A stretch of DNA of 64,000 bases, taken from NCBI GenBank assembly GCA_011033025.1, contig WFMF01000478.1:1-64000 (forward strand), read 5' to 3'. Positions within the stretch are counted from its first letter, which is position 1; every line of letters starts with the position of its first letter. Shown in pieces: positions 22,815 to 34,530 of this stretch. The notes below the pieces were generated by a model. That model was not told the DNA's origin. It saw only the letters and a program-made list of their open reading frames with translations, and made no database searches. The translations under genes were made by a program, and so were the position numbers. Origin of the DNA: Beroe forskalii (taxonomy: Eukaryota; Ctenophora; Nuda; Beroida; Beroidae).

Positions 22815-23582
22815 GAGTTAATGTTTCCGCGGATTTGGAACCAAAATGGAACCAATGTCAAGATTTTGTCAAGAAAGTGGAACCACTTGTCAAAACGCAT
22901 TTTTTCGGCGATATACACTTAAAAATCGATGTCAATTGTTTCGTATTTATTGCATGAAACATATTGATCAACTTTCAAGTCAATATTGCTAATATAATGG
23001 CCCTGAAATCAATTAGAAGGCCTAATTGGGTTAATTTTGAAATTTTGTCGGATTTTCAAAAAGATGGTCGGAATCGAAAGTTATGGATAGTGTGACCAAT
23101 CACTGAAAATATTGGGCCGATTGGAGTTAAAAAAGTGCCAAAAACGTGCTTGACAAAAGAAAATATTCTCACTTAAAATTCTTGACAAAAAAGTGGAACC
23201 ACTTGTCAAAACGCATTTTTCTGCGATTTATGCTTGAAAATCATTGCCATATGGTAGATATTGATGTCATGAAACGTGTTAGAACTTTCAAGTCAAGATT
23301 GTAAATGTCATGGCCCTGAAATCTTTTAGAAGGCCTAATTAGGTCAATTTTGAAATTTTATCGGTTTTTCATGAAAATATGGTCGGAATCGAAAGTTATG
23401 GATGGTGTGACCTATCGCTGAAAATATTGGGCCGATTGGAGTCAAAGAGTGCCAAAAACGTGCTTGACAAAATGAAATATACTCACTCGAAATTCTTGAC
23501 AAAAAGTGGGACCATTTGGTAACGCACATAACACGAAATTCCGAATTGACATTTTGGTTCCAAATCCGCGGATTCATCTATA
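22815..23582. mobile_element. MITE-like element, copy 1, 22-bp terminal inverted repeats and 9-bp target duplication
   Basis: A perfect 22-bp inverted repeat begins CCGCGGATTTGGAACC at 22827 and closes with GGTTCCAAATCCGCGG at 23571. GGGAATGCC occurs outside both ends (22806-22814 and 23583-23591), which fits a 9-bp target-site duplication. Inside are two diverged direct repeats of about 310 bp, each opening AAGTGGAACCACTTGTCAAA and holding GGCCCTGAAAT and ATGGTCGGAATCGAAAG. No transposase is present, so it is non-autonomous. Nine-base duplications occur in Mutator-like elements, but the superfamily is unproven. Confidence 0.8.
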
Positions 23583-24103
23583 GGGAATGCCCTACAAAGA
23601 ACTAGAGGAATAATTAAACTATACAATGTGAGCACTTCAGATAAACACATAATGACAACGACAGCAGTACAAGTACACTGGAAGTGTACCACACAACTTC
23701 AATGTTCTGATCATGTTCCTGTTATCAGATCCCAGGAGTATCCTACATATTGATCTATCTATTGTCGTTAAAACTTTAAAAGACGCAGTGGACCTTACAA
23801 TCCTACACAGTGGAGGTACAGTACCTCATTTCATGAGGGGAAAACACGCGCGGAATTCAATTATAAACTTTATGTATACTTCAACAGAAACTACACAAAA
23901 CATTGGAACTATTTCAGGAACACTTCCGTTGTCTTTTAAGGGTGTAAGAGACGAAGATAACCAAAACAAACAAAAACAAAGGAAGTCAGTACACTGAACT
24001 TGTATTCAAAGTGTGTACACCGTTCAAAGGACGTAACATCTCGACCTCCTGACTTACACGACGAAGAGAAACAATGAGCCAGTCAACCTCTTTACAGTCA
24101 GTA

Positions 24104-24166
24104 GAAGAGGATGACGTCATTGTCAGGGTTTAGAGTGGAGCGTTGATGAGGATGAGCTGCCTATAT
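24104..24166 (+). repeat. CRE-paired mini-element (degenerate)
   Basis: Begins with ATGACGTCATTGTCAGGGTTTA, shortened here to the key part ATGACGTCATTGTCAGGG, and ends AGCTGCCTATA. It keeps one TGACGTCA octamer; the second is replaced by TGATGAGGATGAG. It belongs to the dispersed family described at 60271-60342. Confidence 0.6.
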
Positions 24167-24171
24167 TACAG

Positions 24172-24312
24172 AGGTCGGATATACAATCAAATATTATTAA
24201 ACACTTCCAGGAGGACCAGTATTTGACACAGCGCCAGAAGCAGCTGCTGGTCAATAGAATCTCAGCTGCTGGTCTAGATACAGTCTCAAATCTCATTAAA
24301 CTGCAACATAAA
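24172..24312 (+). CDS. Candidate orphan exon (47 codons)
   Basis: Between an acceptor-like TATTACAG and a weak donor (AAA then GTGGGG) lies an open stretch with an amphipathic, charged sequence (RQKQLLVNRI, then SAAGLDTVSNLIKLQHK). It looks more like protein than its surroundings and its length is a multiple of three. No neighbouring exon was found and I do not recognise the family. It may be a relic or a chance frame. Confidence 0.22.
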
Positions 24313-25187
24313 GTGGGGTGCAGAAATCACGGAGTACTGAAAGGAGCGGAGGATTCACAACAACAAAAAAACTCGCATTATATGAAGCATAATATTAAGC
24401 AAAACTTTAATTAAGACGGTTTAAACTACACTCCATTATAAGCTGAGTGGGGACGCAGGAATATCACACAGAGAGAAACCGACGAAAGGTAAAAACACCG
24501 TAAAACTGAAAATAAAGGGCGTTGAAACCCTGAAACCAGGAGTCTGTTTGCGAGTCTGTTTGTCAAGGTGTATGTGGAACGGATGTCAGGGATAATATGC
24601 CTGATGATTGCATATTATTCATCAATATATGCCTCCTACACATTGTAACGCAATCACCTTCGGAATTGGGAGTATAATTTGATCACTGGCTCCCTCTAGG
24701 ACTAGATGATGGGATGATGTAAGGTTCAGTGTGGGAATTATGCGTTAAAAACCCTCCATCACACTATGGGGACATGGGAGTGCTCAGTGCTCAGTCTGGA
24801 GTACAGAGTGCTATTGTTGGAACCTCACTTTGTTTCAGTTTGTTACCATGTTTGGTAGTGGTTGTCTCAGGTCTCAGTATAGAATCATAAGTAGGTATAG
24901 AATCATCGGTATGGAATCTTCTGTCAATGCTGATTGTTCTCAGATTTCCAGACTGAAACTAAACTGAAAAGTTCCTTCTAAGCTTCTAGAATGCTTGAAT
25001 CTTTGGTACACCCAAATATCATGCGATTGTGAAATGTCAAGCGATCAAAAAGGTTGAAGGAAGATGTGCTTGACTATAACGGAAACTCATGACTTCAAGA
25101 ACAACATTGCAGAACAACTTGACATCAACACGAGGACTTCGCAATGTAAACAAAAGGTCCGTGAGAAAGCAGCATGCATGTTGACTA

Positions 25188-25320
25188 GCTCCCTACTTTC
25201 CTACTCACCTACTCCAGTAGTGACCTACTCACCTACTCCAGTAGTGACCTAGGTACCTACTCCAGTCAACGCACAGTGACCTACTCCAGTCAACGCAGTG
25301 AAACCTACTGCAGTACACAT
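25188..25320. repeat. Short tandem repeat of CCTACTCCAGT units
   Basis: Repeats of CCTACTCACCTACTCCAGTA followed by GTGACCTACTCCAGTCAACG variants, about 22-24 bp each, with decaying copies to about 25380. No coding sense is evident. Confidence 0.7.
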
Positions 25321-26297
25321 TAATCAGGAAACAGTGAACGCAGTCCAGTCAATGTCCACCTACTGCAGAACATATTAATCAAAACAAGAGTCCTTCCTAT
25401 GAACAGCTGAACACGCAGTTCAGTCACTATACTTCGGTTACAGTGTGAGAAGTGGCCAGTTGCAACACGAAACAAAAACACACACCGGAGAAATGATTGC
25501 AGGAATCAAGCAATGATTGAACCATTCCAGCTCCTCAACACTCTCCTGACAGTCTACTCCTAATCTAGTCTCTGAGAGTAAGACTGGTGCCGTGAGGTCG
25601 GGTAATGGAAACATACACCGTCATATTGTCAGAGAGTGCGTGGTGATCATACACAGCTTCATATGCGCATATTATGCTGTTTTATGTGATTGATCGCATT
25701 TCACAGTCAATGTCAAGTGAAACATTAGAGGTGTCGTCTTGGGGCACTTTGGAAGGCAATTAAAAAAAGCAAAAGCGTTGTGAGCAAGTCTTGGGAGGGC
25801 TCCAAGTCAAGGAAAATGCTTCAAAATATTGAAAAGTCTGAAATAAAAGATAAGGCAAAGCTTTCAAAAGTTGAAAGTTGGAACACTAAATCAAAGAGAA
25901 TGTTGAAAGTTAAATCAATCAAATAAACGTTAAAGCTTTCAGAAGTTCTACAGAAAGTGGAGGTCACGTTCAGAGGCATATTCAGTGCTGAACAGTGAGC
26001 ACCGATCAGAGATGTAATAGAATTTGAAGGAATGTTATTTGGAGCGAGTCCAAATTACGTGCTGGAAAATGAGTAAATGATTGATTCTATTCGAGGAGGG
26101 GAGTATACCATCCTAAGCTGTGTGGGGGTGTAGGACCTACACCTACAGTTACTGTAGGTAGTATACGTGCAATCAGGGCGTGGCTCATGCTCAGGGTAAC
26201 ACGATTAGTCATTTAATTAACATTTAATCTTGCTCAGCTCAGCTTAGGTTAATCACTTACAAACATTTAATTAGAGTTAATCTTGCTCAGCAACTTG

Positions 26298-26997
26298 GAA
26301 CCAAAATGGAACTAATGTCAAACCAAGTGGCTGAAAACTTGTCAAACGCATTTTTTTCGGCGATATAGACTTAAAAATCGATGTCAATTGTTTCGTATTT
26401 ATTGCATGAAACATATTGATCAACTTTCAAGTTAATATTGCTAATATAATGGCCCTGAAATCAATTAACTAGAAGGCCTAATTGGGTTAATTTTGAAATT
26501 TTGTCGGATTTTCAAAAAGATGGTCGGAATCGAAAGTTATGGATAGTGTGACCAATCACTGAAAATATTGGCCGATTGATAAAAGTGCCAAAACGTGCTT
26601 GACAAAAGAAAATATTCTCACTTAAAATTCTTGACAAAAGGGAACCACTTGTCAAAACGCATTTTTCTGCGATTTATGCTTGAAAATCATTGCCATATGG
26701 TAGATATTGATGTCATGAAACGTGTTAGGAAATAGGAACTTTCAAGTCAAGATTGTAAATGTCATGGCCCTGAAATCTATTAGAAGGCCTAATTAGGTCA
26801 ATTTTGAAATTTTATCGGTTTTTCATGAAAATGGTCGGAATCGAAAGTTATGTATGGTGTGACCTATCGCTGAAACAAAGCCAAAATGAAATATACTCAC
26901 TTGAAATTCTTGACAAAAAGTGAAACTATTTGGTAACGCACATAACATGAAATTCCGAATTGACATTTTGGTTCCAAATCCGCGGATTCATCTATAG
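26298..26997. mobile_element. MITE-like element, copy 2, left end truncated
   Basis: Same order and internal direct repeats as the copy at 22815-23582, with many small deletions and two short insertions. The right end keeps GGTTCCAAATCCGCGG and the following ATTCATCTATAGGGG, but the left end begins only at TTGGAACCAAAATGG, without the CCGCGG. It is an older or damaged insertion in the same orientation. Confidence 0.8.
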
Positions 26998-26999
26998 GG

Positions 27000-29500
27000 G
27001 CTGGAAACGTTTAAAATTATTAGCGTTCAGATTTAACGTTGTCAGCATTAAATTAAATTAATTTGGTAGATCAAAATTTGATCTACCAAATTATTGAATC
27101 TACCACTTCTAAATCGGGGGATAAAATCATTAATGGGGATCAAATCACTAATGGAGGATCATATCACTAAAGCAGCATCCTGATTCTTAACCCCATCTAC
27201 TACAAAACTATGCCTCGTACAGCAATCTATTGATTGCTTGTAGTCCGCTGTAGTCAGATTATCACGGCTTGTGTACACTGCGAGTATAATCGGAAATGAG
27301 CATGAACCTTGATCAGTCTCTAGGCATGTACACGATACAAGTACCTACCTACCAACATTGCACTCCATCTCAGTCACTCCAATCAATACTCATACACAAG
27401 GTACAAGGACAACACAGCGACACCGGTCACGCACCACCTACCAGAGTAACCTGTATCACAGCAACGCTTCATCTAATGATTGTAGCAACAGTTCATCTAA
27501 TGATCACCCTCATTATAGCAGCCAATACAAAACTGCGAGGGTCAGTAGTTCAGCAGAAACTGAAAACTGCAAAAAACAAAGCAACCTATCATAAAGCAAC
27601 ACAAAAACCACAGAGCAACCTGCATGAAAACACATAGCAGATACTGTAACTCAACATATTGTAGTAAAAGAGGCAGTGTACCTTTACTACCATTTAGGGG
27701 GTGTAATGTGTTCAGAGCAGTGTGAGACATATAGGTCACGTGGTATAATATCACGTGGTACATTACTTCATTACTCGTGAACTGTGAAGACAAAGTGAGG
27801 GCACACTCCATCCCCCCTTTTACTAGATGAGCTCAAAGTGCCGAAGTGGCTTGGAAGACAACGTTTGGTCTCAACTCTTGGGCCTTGGCTTATCCTCCAA
27901 GTCTCAATACCACGTGACCTTCTGAGTAGTGAATATAGCCGGACTGAAGTGTTAAAGCTTCCGCAGAATGCTGACACATCCATAAACTCAATAATAGCCA
28001 GAGACGTAATACCACTGAGTTCCGCTCATCACGTGAACATATCATTCACTGACCTACTGAGTATTGAATCTATTGACATGGCTGAACAGACTACATCAAT
28101 TCTGTATTGTAGTTTGTAGATAAAGATACCCGGTGTAAAAGAGAAGCATCTGAGGCTTCTCCAGAAATCAGAATGCAGAATACCACCCTCACAATAACAT
28201 TGTTTATAGCTTATATGTGTTTGTTTGGTTTTATGTTGTGTTTGTTTACATGAACAACTTTGATAATATGCTTGCACTGCGGTCATACAGTTCTTGAGAA
28301 CCAACTGATCACTATTCTGGATCTGCACAAGTCAAAAAATAATATGAGGCTGCGAAACGAACCAACAACTTTTTCGACCTTCTTCAATTCATCTGCTTCA
28401 ACACTTGTAATGATATGGAATCAACTACTGAATTATAAAAGCAAAAGACTTAACGGATTGCTGATTCAATAATTCAAGTTATTACTTTACTATACTATGA
28501 ATAAATGTCAAAATAAAAGAATAAAGAGTTTATTTTACGTATCATCATTTCTGAAGTCACGTCATGAAGATAAAAATAATCGTATTTGCTAACGACTCCA
28601 AGCAAGAATAGAGTTTTGAGAAGAGGATGATTGAGTTAAACAGACGGATTATTACAATCAAAATTATAAAATCAAGTTTTCTAAAGTTCTGCTCCTGAAC
28701 CAAAACAAGAATTGCTTTCTGGTAAGATTTTCTGGTTTTACGAGCGCCTTCTTTCCCTCCCAATTTCCCTCCCCAGCCTATAATGTCACAATCTTCAAAA
28801 AAGTGAGTTGGTGAATCAATTGGAAGGAATTCAACAATGTTCCAGCATTTTAAGTCAGACAGTAATAATTCATCACTTGGGATTTCACAGAAACTATAAG
28901 AAAATTTTCTGAGCAGAAGCAGGGACATTCCATATAAGCGTGAACTGAACTAAATGAAGTTGGATAGGGCCTCTCAAAAGGAAAAGAATGGCGCTCCGGA
29001 GAAAAAAGCAATAAATGCAGCAATTTAGATATATTGAACTGTTCTTTTTCATATTTTTTCAAAAGATCTTCGACAAAGATCTTTGACATTTCTTTGAAAA
29101 ATATTTTTGTGAAAATGAAGAAGTATTAAATCACACACTACGCAATGACGGAAAGGACAGCACTTCATATAAAGAATAAAATAAATAAAGTAAAATAAAT
29201 ATAGAATAAATAAAGTAAAATAGTCGAGGGCGGCATAATAAAATAATACTTTAGAATTTAATACTACGTTAGTCCTAAGCCGATCAAAACAACAGTAATC
29301 ATGAGTTCACTCCTAATACACTAGAAATCATAATATATATGCGGTAGAATAAGAATCGTACAGTAGATTAGTAAATGAGCTCCCTGATTACGTTAGGCCG
29401 GTAGGACCATATTAAACATCACGCATTTTAATCGCATATACGAATATAAATATAGCATATAAACCATAATAATAATAATAAATCATTTTCATGAACGAGA
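27000..29500. other. Gene-poor region
   Basis: No supported gene. It contains several CACGTG E-boxes (near 27737, 27753, 27912 and 28030), mostly in TCACGTG context. A 123-codon minus frame at 28557-28928 has no recognisable domain. Confidence 0.4.
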
Positions 29501-29534
29501 CAGAATACACCAGTATACGAGTGTCCCTGCACTC

Positions 29535-29611
29535 GATCATGTGATTCAAGACATTGGATCACGTGATCCAAGACATTGGGTCACGTGATCCAAGACAGTG
29601 GGTCACATGAC
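29535..29611. repeat. Tandem repeat carrying four E-box-like sites
   Basis: Units of about 23 bp of the form GATCACGTGATCCAAGACAT. The central hexamers are CATGTG, CACGTG, CACGTG and CACATG. The two middle units hold TCACGTGA, the preferred site of USF/MITF/TFE-type bHLH-Zip factors. Binding is an inference. Confidence 0.7.
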
Positions 29612-30504
29612 AATCAGTTTCTGTCACACTTCCAACAGTTCTGAGACTCGAGACAAAGGAAGGACACAGAGCATGATGAAGGGAAGGAGCAACAGTACGA
29701 ATGATTGCAGTGCAAACTTTTAATGATTGTGAAGAGCATTAAAAGATGGGAATTATTCACATGAGAGGATAAAATGTTGTGCTTATTAGAAAGTTGTGAT
29801 TGCGGCCAAGTTACAGATAGCCTTGATGGAATCGTGATGGGAATTACAGCCAATCAATTGATCGAGAAGAAACTTACTGATTTATTGACTAAGAAAATTT
29901 ATTTCATTGAGTATCTATGGTTTTAAAAAAGGTAATTTAAAAGTAAATATCCAGATAAGATAGGTATTGTAGTATCTGACAAAAGCAATCCAAATTTAGG
30001 ACATTTTTAAAAATTTTGCTTGTGAGATCAAATATTTCAAAGAATAAGCCGGTTTGTCAAGGTTTACTTTATTAGTTTGGCCAAGTTCCAAACACTAACA
30101 TCCAATATTGGCTTTAACGATAAAAACCGTCATCAAAAAGAATCTGCACAATAAGCTTAGAATAAAAAGAAAAGACAGTCTTTAAGTTATGACTAGATTA
30201 AGCGATAATAACAAACATCGGGTTACGGAGCCGAGAATATCACTTGAAGTAATACCCACAATCCCAAGAGAGTCCCTCACACAACCATCAATCACCACTA
30301 TTACATAACACTATCACAGCCAACCGTTCAAATTATAGGAAAGTTTAGATTATGCAATATTATATTCAAACTACATATTTTAACATATATTCAAGTAGAC
30401 GACAATGACATCAAGCCTCCATTACTCACCTGGCTCACTAAGGAACAGGACAACAGAACAACTATCAGCATTCCAAGAACTCACCAGGCTACCTCACTTG
30501 TCCT

Positions 30505-30610
30505 CCCGAGGTCAGCCTCTTCTTCTTCGTCTTCTTCCTCCTCGCCTATCCTCCTCGACATTCAGAGGTCCTCTTCTTCTTCTCCTTCGCCTTCTTCTTC
30601 TTCTGGTCAT
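30505..30610 (-). repeat. Purine-rich (GAA/GAG)n tract, possible acidic coding exon
   Basis: On the minus strand, runs of GAAGAAGAAG and GAGGAGGAAGAAGACGAAG. One minus frame reads IGEEEEDEEEEADLGRTSEVAW before a donor-like GTGAGT at about 30490. No acceptor fits the phase-2 donor of the last plakin exon at 31905, so I do not join it to that gene. It may be simple sequence. Confidence 0.3.
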
Positions 30611-31904
30611 CGGACACTAGACTCACTCAGAGGTACCTACTCAGTTAGTTAACTAGATATGCGTTGTGTTCCTAGTTTTGACAATGTCGAGGACTCCCGA
30701 CTATTCTAAGTCTGTGGAACTACGCCCACATAAACCGAAATAAGAATTGTGCATATTATGTACCTAATCCATAACATCAAAATCCAAACCCTTTCAGGGA
30801 CCAGCCGTATAGCACTCTGCACTGAGAGCTACTCTCCATCTTCAAATGGTGACAGACTGCTGGGTCGTCTCATCCGAGTTTGGAATTGATTAATTATTAC
30901 CATATTATACAAAACAATGAAATACCTTCACAGGTGAAGTGTGCTTAATATTAGTCACATGAATTACAGGCAGTTCAGCGGCCGCCTCATCATTTTCAAG
31001 GAGTGAAACGAGGGGAGACGTAGCTCTGAACCGCTCATTGTAAAGGAGCTACCTATAATTAAGTAGAGCCACCAATCCTAATCAGCGTCCTCAATTAGTG
31101 TAATGGTAATGTGTTTTGTTTTAACTTTTCAATAGAATTATTTATTTCACTTTTAGAATTCCATGAGCACAATTCATGTTTATCTGAGATTATTCTTCCT
31201 CAGATGTTAGCTATGGCTCGTTCTAACCCACCCTTACCCCACCTGACCTGACCTCCTGTGCAATCTAACAACCTGCCCTAATTCATGATTTCCTTGGAAA
31301 ACAACCGCCTTCTTTCCAAATCCTGGTTTCCAAAAGTTCAGAATCCTTGTTTCAGAATCCTGGTTCGCACAGACAAGTTGGTACACGTACAGACACTGGT
31401 ACACATACAAACAGGGTGATTGACTCCTCAAGGGAACATATTAATACGGGTGACGTTGACGCAACAAGCATTAAATCTTAGACCCGCTGTTAAATGAGCT
31501 GTAATTTTAAAACCATTTAAACATTATGATATGTTTCGTGCGAAGTATTAAAGTTTGCAGCATGTTTTATTACAGCATAATAATGCACGTTGTCGAGGTT
31601 GGAATATTTTGAGGAATATTAAGGAGCGTGAGGTGCCGTGTTTAAAATCACTAAACGGAGATTTGCTATTGTACGGCCTGAGAAGAGGGCAAAGTTTCGG
31701 GAAATGACATCCAATGGTCTCACGAGTTATGACATGGTGCTCAGCTGACAATATGAATTTTAACCTGAAGATTTTCTAGTGCAAAAAAAACTGTATACAG
31801 ATAGACAGGCATACACTTACAGACAGACAGACAACGGCAGACAGACACAGCATGATGTTACGGAATCAGAAACAAAACAAACAGACAGATACAAACAGAC
31901 TTAC

Positions 31905-34530
31905 AAGATAAGGAGCCTGGCTACGTCCTCTTTTATCTTCTGGAAATTCTCCTGAACGGAATCCCCTTCTTTGCTGACGAGGCTTTTAGCGGTGGCGGCT
32001 TTGGGGTCTTTGGAAGGGGAAGAGATGGGGTAGTGGGAGCTGTAGTTTTCTAGCAGGCCCTCATAGACCTGAACAAGGGAGAAGTTACTTGGGATGGTAT
32101 TGGTAGAATGAGATAAATAAACCTGGACAAGAGATAAGTGTCTTAGTCACCGGTGGGATGGGATTGTTACAAATGGAAAATTGTTGAGCCTCTGTCACCG
32201 CACGCGCGCGCATTTCATAATGGGAGTTGTATGAACGCGCGCGCCGCGCACTCAAAGTCAAAGGAGAAGCGGTATTTTATATTCATTGTGGAACTGTTCA
32301 AGGAATCTATGAAAAATCTCTCCCAATATGCACGATATTTTGCAGACAGCCTATCCCAACTAAATTCCCATCATGCTACGTTACATGGCATGAAGCATTG
32401 AAGCCTACGTCAGTGTCGTGTATTCATTCACACCACCTCACCAAACAATAATCCCACCCCTGAGTACTGCAATCCAAGTTTGAATAATCTCAGACCCACC
32501 CCAGTAATTATTCTGAACAATTACTCACGTCACTGGTGGAGATAACTGAGAGTTGGGCTGCTTTGAGGTTGTCAAACAGGGGCCCTTTCAATGAGACTTC
32601 AGACTTGAGTGCCTGACGAAGGAAGCGTTAGTGGGCAAGCTGTGAAGAGTAGCTGGTGATGTCATTATCAGGTATTAGAGTGTCGAGTTGGTGAAGTAAA
32701 ACTCTGTGCTATTACGTCATTATCAGGGATAAGAGTGGTAAGTTGACCACGTCAAGCTCAGAGCTTTTCAAACGACCAAACGTCAGTGGGCGCTATTTGA
32801 TGACTGACGTAGCACGGCAAGATGAATATTCGTGACGAAGACTCGTCTACAAATGAAAATGTGTGATTCAAAAGTTGCTATTGTTAGACTTTTGATTATG
32901 TGCTCACAAACACAAAAGTTACAAAAATAGAGTTTTGACATGAGATAATAGGCGTCAAAATTTGAACGTTTGTGAATGAATTCTGAGAACAAAATTGTGC
33001 AATGACGAGGATGCAGGTGTCTGGGAAAATATAAGAAAAAAACGTGAAGATTTTCAATAGTTATTTCTCACCGTACATGATTCTAATTCACCTCAGAAGC
33101 TTGGAGATGGTCCAAAATTGGCACTATCAAAACGAAAGAGTAATGAAGTTTTCCTCAAAATGAAAACGGCACAGCGTCAACAAACGCATTGTACTTAGAG
33201 TAGGTACTAAAACCAACAATGCTGCCATGATACAAAGGTGAGTAGCGTTTATCAGGGGGTACTAAAGTAAAAATATCTACTAGTAATAAGCCTAGTAGAA
33301 AATGTACTTGTCTGCAAACGTGTTTATTAGTAAACGAGATATTTGTCTTTTAGTGTTTATCGCGAAAGTTTAGCCTCCATTGAACTGATAATAACAACTA
33401 AACAGAATGGCTTGTATTGGGATGATAACCACTGTGGAAGAATGGCTTGTATTAGAGTATTGGGATATAACAATTCACAGAGCAAAGCGAAAGAGCAAAA
33501 GAAGATCGCTGATCCACCAGACCTAAATACGAAATCTAGACTAGCCCCGCGTATCAATACGAAACCAGAACGCACTGTATCGATAGATAAGCGGAAATGG
33601 AGCAGAACAAGGAACGAGTAATTACTAATTGGTTGTATGAACTGAACAAGCAACGAGTGATTACTTGTATTGACGGTCCTATATTCTCCAGTGTATTCCA
33701 GAATACACCTCCTTTAAACAATCCTAAGTCCTGTGTATTGCCTAAGTCCTATACACATAGAAATGATGACCTGTTGTAAGGACGGACAGTAAATAGTCAA
33801 CTGATAGCACTCTAAACGAGTTGCAGGGGTTGTTTCAGGGCATTACAATGTAGCAACCACTTATCAGTCACACAATACAATACACGACGCTCCCAACCTA
33901 CCAAACCAGCAAACCACGTCTTATGACTTCTATTTCTTATCCATTTCCTCCGATTATTATATTTTGATGTCCAAAAATGGGCGTATCAAAATGGTTCGCA
34001 ATTACGAAGGATTAGGATTCAAGAATCGGGGGAGAGGGTGGTAGGTGAGAGGATCAGGGAATCAAAGATATAATAAAGATCGTTACTCACGGCTATGGGG
34101 AATCTATTTAGAGACGGGGGATGGGCATTGCGCGTCTCAAAAACTGTTCGCAATTATGAAGGTTTAGAATTTCTAATACTGTAGAAATACTGAAAAGTGT
34201 CCTTATAACTTGATTACCAGCTTACTACAGACATATTGGAGCACTTCTTCTGTGTAGTGCTATGTAGATAGAAATATAAATAAATAAAAAGCATAACGAT
34301 ATCACCTCTTTTCAAAATCAAAGTGGGGTGAGGTTGGGTGGTGGGGGTGAGAATGTGAGATGTTCAGGGTGAAATCTACTCACGGCTATGAGCTGGAACT
34401 TCTCCCTGAGAGACTCCTCGGTTTCTTCCTCCTTTAGCTTCGTCTCAGCGTCCTCTAGCCAGTGTAGACCTCTAGCTACCAGTGTTTCGTACTGGTTAAT
34501 TCCCGGCTCACTTTCATTCCGCAATACTTC
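31905..34530 (-). CDS. Plakin exons 24-26: last recognisable part
   Basis: Exon 34384-34530 ([20 protein letters not shown], then [19 protein letters not shown]), exon 32529-32612 ([20 protein letters not shown]) and exon 31905-32068 ([20 protein letters not shown]...[10 protein letters not shown]) continue in phase. The last exon reads into a TAA two codons past the donor (GTAAGT), so it could also be a terminal exon ending LLIL. I favour splicing because the donor is perfect, but no next exon was found. Confidence 0.65.
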
